A DNA stretch of 64,000 nt from Clytia hemisphaerica (Eukaryota; Cnidaria; Hydrozoa; Leptothecata; Clytiidae), in contig CACVBU010001026.1 of NCBI GenBank assembly GCA_902728285.1, positions 1-64,000 of the forward strand, given 5' to 3'. Positions 56,400 through 64,000 of this stretch are shown piece by piece; positions within the stretch are counted from its first letter, which is position 1, and every line of letters begins with the position of its first letter. Made by a program: the position numbers and the translations under genes. The notes beneath the pieces were generated by a model, which saw nothing but the letters and a program-made list of their open reading frames with translations, was not told the DNA's origin and searched no databases.

Positions 56400-57690
56400 G
56401 GGTTGTGACAAATTTAAAATTCACTGGGTTGCAAGATATTTTCTAAAAATTGAGTGGGGTGATCAATCTCTCCTTGATTTTTACTGGGGTGAGGGGAAGT
56501 TTTAGTCAATTTTTGTGTGAAGTAAGAGTAGTTAGTCATCATCATCATCATCACCATGGTTTGACCGCAGTCAAGACCAACGGCATTCATCATTTCCCTC
56601 CAGACATCCCTGTCCCGCATGGCTGTATTCAGGTCTTCTTTACATAATCCAGTATCTCGGGAGATAACGTCTGAAAAGGATAGTTTTCTACCCATATGGA
56701 TAGTTGTTGGGGGCTTCCATAGAAAGAGAGATGAAAAAACTTCTTCATCTGCTCTACAGTAGTGATAAGCAAACTGGGTTTTGCGTTTCCTTCAAACAGT
56801 AGAAACCCGAGAGAGATTACCGTAGATTTGTTGTAGGGTGGGATAATTTTTCCAGGACAAATTCTTAACCCGCATCAAAAGACGCGTATATGTTCCGTCA
56901 AGTCTTTTTTCTTGCTGCCTTGAAAGAGTCTAGGATTCTGACCCGTATAATAATATTGGATCGATGAGCGATTCGAAAACTTTCAGCTTAAGATCATTGG
57001 CAAGGTTTGAGGACCAAATCGAATGAAGCTTGTTGCAGGCGGTCCAAGCTAAACCTTTACGAGCTTCGAAATCTTTTTGAGAAGATGATATGAACAAACC
57101 GAGATATTTATAATCATCGACCTGTTTTAAAGAATAGTTATTTAAAGCTCAAATGCTTTGATTTTCCTGGGCAGAAAATATTTTGCTCACACTCTCCGCT
57201 TTTGATTCATTAAGATGGCGCTCAGATGAGCATCATTCAGAGTCTTTTTTGCTTGATCTAATTGAACTTTTCTCCTATTAGTTGATCTTGCATGATAGGC
57301 TTAGAGATATTTTCTTGAGATTACTTCTGGCTTCAGAGATATCAGCAAGGGTATCTTTCGACCGTTTAGGCTTTTTAGGCAGAACTGAAAGTGCGACTTC
57401 CTTGCTACCTTTTATCAATTGGTCGTAAAGGTCATCAGCATTATTGGAGGTGATTTGAGAAGTGGAAAGTGCAGAGAATCTGTTCTAGACCTCAACAGCA
57501 TATTGATCACGCAAATTCAAGTCACCAGACACACTTTTCTTATCTGTTTGCTTTAATGGGTTGGGTTTAGAAGGTTTTGAGGTTGAATTTTGTTTTAGCA
57601 GAGATAATTTGATGATATTTAGGTTGGGTTTGTCACCATCCAAAGTCTCTATGACGATTACCAAACAGTAGCGTGGTGGGTAGATCAAGG
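56400..57690 (-). pseudogene. Decayed, internally deleted non-LTR retrotransposon
   Basis: On the minus strand, 57690-57180 gives remnants of the endonuclease-RT linker (KPSKPNPLKQTDKKSVSGDL, then PKKPKRSKDTLADISEARSN). From ~57110 to 56560 comes the C-terminal region: YKYLGLFISSSQKDFEARKG, AWTACNKLHSIWSSNLANDL, LIDPILLYGSES-stop-TLS, RQQEKRLDGTYTRLLMRVKN, and finally ISRDTGLCKEDLNTAMRDRD with VWREMM. The catalytic YADD core between these parts is absent, so the copy is internally deleted, and there are at least two stops in the C-terminal part. It ends in a (ATG)n tail near 56538-56555. This is a third LINE family, distinct from the two earlier ones. Confidence 0.75.
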
Positions 57691-57721
57691 ATTGGCAGGC
57701 AAAAGTAGAATTTTGGCTTAA

Positions 57722-58006
57722 GGCGCCTTGTATGCTTACTCTCGGGTACCTAATAGCAGGGGGGTTGGAAAAAATCTCAAAATTTAATAAGCGGGGGGGT
57801 TGGAATAAAAATGTCCTGGGTGGAAAATGTTCGAAAAGGAGGCTGATACCGCAGAATTAGGGCAAAAGAGGTAACTTTCAAAAAAAATTTTCCCAAAAAT
57901 CAATAAGCGGGGGGGTTGGAATAAGAATGTCCTGGGTGGAAAATTTTCGAAAAATTAATTAGCGTGCCCCCCCGGCTATTAGGTACCCGAGAGTATTCAA
58001 GGCGCC
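57722..58006. mobile_element. MITE with GGCGCCTTG-TACTCTCGGGTACCTAATAGC ends
   Basis: GGCGCCTTGTATGCTTACTC (left) and GAGAGTATTCAAGGCGCC (right) pair, as do the inner CTCGGGTACCTAATAGC / GCTATTAGGTACCCGAG. The interior has two copies of GCGGGGGGGTTGGAATAA. Confidence 0.75.
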
Positions 58007-58069
58007 CATTTTTTGGTTGCATTCGTATACCAAAAATTGAAGTTAAAATTCAGGTCATTTATTATTATT

Positions 58070-58197
58070 ATTATTTATTTTTTATTAATTGTATTTCAGG
58101 CACTTCCATATATCTCAATGGCTATTCGTCCTATTTATAATAAGTAAACTAAATAAATAAATAAATTATTATGTAAAAAAAAAAAAAAAATTATATG
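58070..58197 (+). mobile_element. 3' tail of a LINE or SINE
   Basis: TTATTTTTTATTAATTGTAT, CTATTCGTCCTATTTATAAT, an AAATAAATAAATAAATT run and then A16 resemble a retrotransposon 3' end. No coding part is attached. Confidence 0.4.
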
Positions 58198-58839
58198 TAA
58201 TTTTCAATTTGCAAAAATATACGTACGACCAAAAGTTGATTCGCTCAATTGAGATCCAAATCATAAATTGAAGCTTGGATAAAATTGTACAACTGCCCTA
58301 TCTGGGAAAGTTGAAATACAGAGCTATATATCTCTTGAGTGAGGCCTATTCACTTCTGAAAGATATAACTCTGCGTGCAAGGCTTGGAACTCGGAGAAAT
58401 TCTAAATGGTGGAGACTAAGTATAGTATCAGACAGTATTCATCAGAATTGGATTGAGAAATATGAAATAAATTAAAATCAATAAAATAAAAATTTATTTT
58501 AAACAATAATTATTTGTCGGAACAAAAGAAGAGCAAAAGTAGTGTTGTTGAATGTGGGATTGATGCTTGAAAATAAGCTTGTGAAAAAAAAGAAGCGAGA
58601 CCATGATCGGCTATTGAAGGTAAAAAAAAACTCGATTGCTTGAAATATGGCTAAACATGAAGTACTAGAAATAGAATAATTTAAATTTGAAATATAGAAA
58701 ATAAAATATTTATTATCTTATCGACAACATGGGAGACTAGAGACTTAAAAGAAAATAGACAAAACTAGAAGTAAATTGCAGCTTGGATTGGAGAATTGTG
58801 GAGATATTGAATTGTTGTTTTTTTAGAAACATTTAGGAA
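58198..58839. other. Intergenic, nothing recognised
   Basis: AT-rich, no element ends or coding frames that I trust. Confidence 0.4.
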
Positions 58840-59930
58840 ATGCGAGCGAGACGAGCAAGAAAAACTTGCGACATTGCTCATCGAGATGGATTTAGTAAAG
58901 CCAATTACAGTATAATGACATTGAACAAAATTTTTGACAAAAAAAGAGCAAAAAACACAACCATGGTCATGCTTCTCTATTAGTCAGTGGAAAAAGTTAA
59001 CTCTGTTTGACGCGAGCCAAATTTTTTTCCAAGACAGAGCTTAAATTTGACCAAAAGTTTAGCAAGATGCTAAAAATTTAATAAGAGAACGGAAAACCAT
59101 CAAGGAACCTCAAACTTTCATCGAAAATGTGAGCTTATCGAGTGATAGAATGTCGAATAGTAGAAAGTAACAGATGGAGATATAAATTTAATACTATCTC
59201 TAGATAAAAAAATTGAAGGAAGCAAGTGCGTGCGAATGAAGCAAGAAAACAATTGTGATTTTTGTTTTGAATATTGTTTTCACCAAATTGGTCGTGGGGC
59301 GCAGTTATATCTCCCTTCAAAAATCGTTTTATAACTTAATTGCGAGCGAAGGGAGCAAAAAAATTTCGTGATTTTTCAAGTTATTTCTGGTCTTTGGGCG
59401 CAATTTAGAGCGCATTTTAGGGTAATTTTAAGAGTTGGGCGTTCAAAACTCCACTTGGGGAGGCGTGACCCCCTGCCAAAACGCCAAAATGGATCGTTTA
59501 GAGAGCGTCAACTGTATTCACGGGAGGAAAATGTGTCAAGCAGACCCCTGGCTGAGACTCTTGCCTTATCAAAATTGCAGCCATGATTCTTAAAATTGGC
59601 GTCCCGAGTGTTCCTTAATTTGTACTAATTTACGTGTGAGTGCTTAGAACATATCGTTCATATATTCACATGGAAAAGGAGGCTTTGGCCATATGGAAAA
59701 TTTTTGAAAGTCATCCGCAACCATATAGCATAAACCCTAAAAAAGCGATGAGAAATTGATACTTATCAAGAAGAATTCGAAGAGGCTAGTGTGAGCGAAG
59801 CGAGTAAAAAAATTGAGATATTTAGTTTTAAATATTGTGTATTGCGAGCGAAGCGAGCGAAAAAAATTGCAATATTTTAAAATTTATTCCACCAAAATTG
59901 ATATTGGAGCGCAATGGCTCATTATCTTCG
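58840..59930. repeat. Degenerate repeats around GCGAGCGAAGCGAGC-AAAAAATT
   Basis: The motif recurs at ~58841, 59226 (decayed), 59341, 59788 and 59844, each followed by A-rich sequence and, twice, by CACCAAAATTG...GGGCGCA / GGAGCGCAATGGCTC. An inverted relative (CCCGTTTCGCTCGCATT) is at ~61397. Units are ~100-450 bp apart. Origin unknown. Confidence 0.55.
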
Positions 59931-61527
59931 ATACTAAGGAGGTGGTCGATAGTTGACCAAAAAAGGGTCTTTTACCGATACCAAGATGGTTTTAAAATAC
60001 CGATTACCGATCAATTTTTTCCTCTAATACCGATTTACCGATCTAAAAAAAGGGTACTGATATCCCGTACGCCCCCTCTTGTTTGCTAGGAATATACTTA
60101 GTGCTGGTAAAAAGCTCCAATGTGTGACAATTTAGTCAATGAAGCAGGGTACTGTTAGTCTAAATTAAATTGAAAATTTCTTGGTACTGTAAGATTAAAA
60201 TGTCTTCTTATACAATTTGATTCTTTAGTTTAGAAACGTTCGCTAAAAAATACCTCTGACTCAACACACCCTTCGTCCGTTATCAGAAATAAAAATCAAA
60301 AATTTTGGGTCTATAAGAATTTTATCAAATTTTATCATCAGTTTCTTATTAAAAGAAAAATTAATTTTCAGTGGCCACAAAATTCGTTGATTGATGGAGC
60401 GATAAGGTGAGATTTGCATAAGCACAGTTTTAGGCAAGATCAGAGAACCGTATCATTGAGGAGTGATCATAGTCAAAATCAAGTGCGTTACTTAAAAACC
60501 TTAAGACAAAGGGTTCAAGTGACAGATATGAGGGGAGGGGTTCAAAATTTTTGACGGAGAGTGATGGTTTTCTAATAAATATTTTGGACACCACTCAGAC
60601 CCTCAAAGAATTAAAATAGTCTCAGACAGGCATTTTGCAGATCCATCTGTCTTGGCAAATTACCTATTTAAAAAACTATTTTGTCTTCTGATGAGTTCAC
60701 CAAGATTCTTGGTTCAGAGACAAATCTCAATAACATACCTTTTTGGAATATTGACTGGAATTTCGAGTAACGTTTTCCTAGTAAAAATTTTCAAACTTTT
60801 TTTCAGAGATAGATAAAAATACCCCATTTTTTAATGTATTTTCTACATAAAAACCTTAATCTCAGTGCATACTTTCTTCTTAAAATTGAAAATTTCTTCT
60901 TTAACCAGAGATTTTTATCTTGCTACCAAATAGCAAGAAAAATTTTAAAATTAGATTATCTTTAAATTAAATTTAAAACTCTCTCGAAACTAAAAAATAG
61001 AATGATTCAAAGTTGAGTTCAGGTAAATGGTTCATGTCAAATTTTTATGTTCCATTTTCTATTAACGCACTGGTTTTTGAAAGTAATGTTTTTTCCCAAG
61101 TTTTTTCGATAAAAATCAATTTTCAAATAAGTATATTTTGGCTCTAAAAATGGCTTTTAAGCAAAAACTTTAGAACAGTTGGAAAGTTCTCGGCCTCAGC
61201 TTTTTAAAACACCTAGGGTGTTTTATCTGAAAACGTAGTAGTTCTGAGTTGGTAGGATTTTAGTCAAGATTCCCAGTAAATTGTCATTGTTTGATTTTGT
61301 GCCCGATTTTGTGCAACACATACTTGCCTATTAGCAGTGCAGTAAGGTTGATGGTTTTCAGTTGCAAAAGCGCTAAAATTGTTAAAAAATTTGCGCCCCC
61401 GTTTCGCTCGCATTAAAGAGGGTTCGACTTGGGAGTTTGTGTCCCCTGTTTGCCCCTAGTTGCACCGCCGTACATATATACTAATTTACGAATTTTCATT
61501 ATCAATAACAATATACGGATATATATT
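59931..61527. other. Intergenic, nothing recognised
   Basis: AT-rich. 59945-60070 has repeated 'ACCGATTTACCGATC' type blocks. No gene. Confidence 0.4.
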
Positions 61528-61722
61528 AATACTTTAATTATATTTTTACCGATTGACAGCGACCGACCCCTTTTTAAAGGAGCTTGAGTGGAAAAACAAC
61601 AAAGTGTTATACAGTTTTGCTACTTTGATTGAGAAACAATTTAAGCCTTTTTTGTGTTTTCATTTTCACAACATGGGTTCCATAAGAGAAATGGAGATTC
61701 TAGTGGGGTGACCCTTTTGATG
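61528..61722. repeat. ~200-bp direct repeat, copy 1
   Basis: From TTAATACTTTAATTATATTT through CAGCGACCGACCCCTTTTTA, GAGAAACAATTTAAGCC and GGGGTGACCCTTTTGATGGG; ~95% alike by eye to 63600-63802. Confidence 0.85.
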
Positions 61723-61913
61723 GGCCTGAAAAAAGAGGAAACTTTACAGTGTGTTCGGTAAAATAGTATAAAAGCTATGGGGATTTTTATTATAAGCCTT
61801 TGAAATTCCTTTTTGGTAGTTTTAAAACATGCAAACATGCACTTGCATGATATTTGTCAATAATTTTTGGAGATATTTGATTTTAAAATACCGTAAAAGT
61901 TGAGAGCTGAAAG

Positions 61914-62606
61914 CATAGTATAAGAAAGCCGCGGCTGGAATGATAACATCTGAATTTCTGTTGTTCTATCTCTGTCGTATTTGATGAGTATTTGTTGATC
62001 AAGAAATCAGTAATGTAGCATCTTTAATGGTGAATTTTATTGTTTTGTCGTTGATACTTACTTCTCAGTGCGTTTTAGACATTAATGATATGCCCTTAAT
62101 AATACATTTGCATTAGAAAATCATTGTAAAGAAAAAATCAACAATAAGAAATTTAAACAAGCACAAAATGGCTTTCAAAAATTAATAAAGTGCCTCGAAA
62201 TGCCCTCACAATATTTTAGTAAAATCTTCTTAGAAATCAATGAAGAAGTACATCAAGATAATACTGTGAGAATTTCAAGCCAGCACCTTCAAAATTTATC
62301 ATTCAAACTGACAGGAAAGTTGTCATCTTTAATATAGTTCTTATAATTTTAATTTTGGCAAAAAACTATTGTTTCCACACAAAATACCCCTGAAAAATGT
62401 CCAAAATTATAATTCAAGTGTTTAATTGGGTAAAGATTCAAAGATATCTAACAATAAAAAAACTTTTTGTGAAGGAAAATAAGAGAAAAATTTCAAAAAC
62501 TATCTACTAATCGTACCAATAATAAACTGATAACCTTGATTAATTAATTCAATTAATTGAAAAGACAACGCGGTACATATTCCAGCCGCGGCTTTCTTAT
62601 ACTATG
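61914..62606. mobile_element. TIR element with CATAGTATAAGAAAGCCGCGG ends and 7-bp duplication
   Basis: The ends are inverted over ~25 bp; CTGAAAG flanks both sides (61907-61913, 62607-62613). The 693-bp body has no good frame. The 36-bp hairpin in the GPCR pseudogene has the same termini and duplication length. Confidence 0.85.
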
Positions 62607-62773
62607 CTGAAAGCAATCGGTAGATTTCTTTGTGACGATTCAAAGCTCAGAGAATTTTATCTTATCTTTATTAGATTTATAAATCGAAGCCTTTTGTTAT
62701 TTAAAAAGATGTATCTCGAGGACTTTAACAAAAGCAAATGCTGTTGTCTAGACAGTGGTTTAAGAAAAATGTG

Positions 62774-63057
62774 ATACACGTTTTTTTTTTTTAAGAAACA
62801 CACTTTTAAGAAACATGAGGCTCAGAATGCCTAAAAACTAAGAAACATCTAAGAAACATACTGAGGCTGAGAATGAGAAAATAACATTTCTTAATTCGTT
62901 TTTTTTAAGAACCTTCCAACCCAGCCTTCCATGAGGCTGATTATGTTAAAAAAATTAGAAACATGTAAGAAACATTTAAGGCTCAAAAGGCCGATTTCAT
63001 AAGAAACATTGAGGCTGCTTGATAAAACTAGTTTCTTAAAAAAAAAAAAACGTGTAA
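62774..63057. mobile_element. MITE with ACACGTTTTTTTTTTTAAGAAACA ends
   Basis: Left ATACACGTTTTTTTTTTTAA, right TTCTTAAAAAAAAAAAAACGTGT. Inner 'TAAGAAACATTGAGGCT' repeats. Same general design as the TTTTATAAGAAC families, with AAGAAAC replacing TAAGAAC. Confidence 0.65.
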
Positions 63058-63396
63058 ACATAGAGGTTACCTCGAATACCTTAGTTATCAAAATAATGGT
63101 TTTCTAATTCTCCTAGTCATATTCAATGACTACTTAAAGTCAGTATATGTATTTAGAGAATATGAAAAGCTTTTTCAGAGTTTTTTTCTGAGTTTTTTGT
63201 ATTGAATATTCGGTTTCAAAATCCAGAAAAAATGTTTTTAACGAACAGTTTGCACGAAGCTTTGAGAGAATAATTTTTTCGTTAAACAGAAACAATCCCC
63301 AAAATATAGACCCTATAGAGCCTGTCTGGGAAAAAAACGGAGATAATTTTATATAACCGAGTAGATCCTTTTTTCACAACTCGACCTATTTGGCGA

Positions 63397-63416
63397 ATGT
63401 CGGCATATGCCGACAT
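63397..63416. repeat. 20-bp perfect palindrome
   Basis: ATGTCGGCATATGCCGACAT, centred at 63406/63407, in AT-rich non-coding sequence. Function unknown. Confidence 0.7.
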
Positions 63417-63599
63417 GGACAAAATGTAGTGATTTTCACTTCATTTTCTGAATGATATATGGGGTATCAGCCAAGGACTATAATTTTGAGTTGAACATTG
63501 TAGATTAGTTATTTTTCAATTTTTTCAACATAGAAAAGCTTTTAACTATCATTTTTTTCATTTCAAACTATCTAATACAAAATCTTTGTTGAAGTGAGA

Positions 63600-63802
63600 T
63601 ATTAATACTCTAATTATATTTTTACCGATTGACAGCGACCGACCCATTTTTAGAGGAGCTTGAGTGGAAAAACAACGAAGTGTTATACAGTTTTACTACT
63701 TTGATTGAGAAACAATTTGAGCCTTTTTTGTGTTTTCATTTTCACAACATGGATTCCATAAGAGAAATTGAGATTCTAGTGGGGTGACCCTTTTGATGGG
63801 AA
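63600..63802. repeat. ~200-bp direct repeat, copy 2
   Basis: Same orientation as 61528-61722, starting 2.07 kb later. The sequence diverges after GGGGTGACCCTTTTGATGGG. Confidence 0.85.
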
Positions 63803-64000
63803 AATTCTACTGGGTACATCAAAATCAGAACATTTTGAGTGGGGTATGTGTGTTTTTTCGTTATTTTTAATGGGGTCATTTTCAGCTAATATTACGCTGA
63901 GTATTCAAGATTTTCAGTTATCAATATGTTCTTAGTGTCTTAACGATCAATTAACTCGAGATATCAAAAAAAAAACCGGTTTGACTACTTTGTGATTTTA

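Noticed and set aside
56450..56695. Frames with poly-His or poly-Met
   Set aside because: These are the (CAT)n/(ATG)n tail of the minus-strand LINE read in different frames.
61528..63802. LTR retrotransposon bounded by the two direct repeats
   Set aside because: No TG/CA ends, no tRNA-primer site, no gag/pol frames between them; the interval holds unrelated MITEs.
1..64000. tRNA, rRNA or other structured RNA genes
   Set aside because: I saw no cloverleaf, rRNA core or snRNA motif by reading; this was not an exhaustive computational search.

Overview
The window looks like nuclear DNA of an invertebrate animal. Visible reasons: AT-rich sequence, multi-exon genes with GT-AG introns, a CR1-like retrotransposon carrying a 2A peptide and PHD finger (a type known from sea urchins, lancelets, cnidarians and sponges), and a secreted 'YGECW'-type protein family I recall from corals, anemones and other marine invertebrates. 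I cannot fix the phylum; cnidarian or sponge are guesses. All recognisable host genes lie on the + strand.

Layout. (1) 1-1140: last three exons of a membrane protein I do not recognise. (2) 1832-11035: nine exons encoding the C-terminal part of an EF-hand lysophosphatidylcholine acyltransferase (LPCAT1/2 type); its N-terminal half is not in the window. A nearly intact LINE (5330-9427) sits in the intron that splits its second EF-hand. (3) 11032-11490: an uncertain small ORF. (4) 15412-25887: a complete seven-exon tartrate-resistant acid phosphatase (ACP5 type) with all seven metal ligands and an unusual ~320-residue tail ending in a Tyr/Gln-rich stretch. (5) 28707-36708: a complete nine-exon secreted protein with a YGECW-type domain, one EGF-like domain and an acidic C-terminus. 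(6) 37550-43640: a tandem array of ~1.4-kb units, interrupted by a nested transposon and a 10-base assembly gap. (7) 44725-47069: an intronless class C GPCR pseudogene with at least four lesions, one of them a 36-bp hairpin transposon. (8) 47070-64000: no complete host gene, only two weak exon-like segments, a decayed minus-strand LINE and many short transposons.

The main theme is mobile DNA. More than thirty terminal-inverted-repeat (TIR) elements can be read directly, many as related copies. They fill most introns, and several abut splice sites. Three larger foldback-type elements carry tandem minisatellites in their arms or loops. One (18439-20505) interrupts a LINE reading frame, and removing it with one copy of its 9-bp target duplication restores that frame. 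Two foldback elements ~38 kb apart share the same ~125-bp minisatellite. The genes do not form an obvious pathway, though LPCAT (phospholipid remodelling), the acid phosphatase and the secreted protein all fit membrane or secretory roles.
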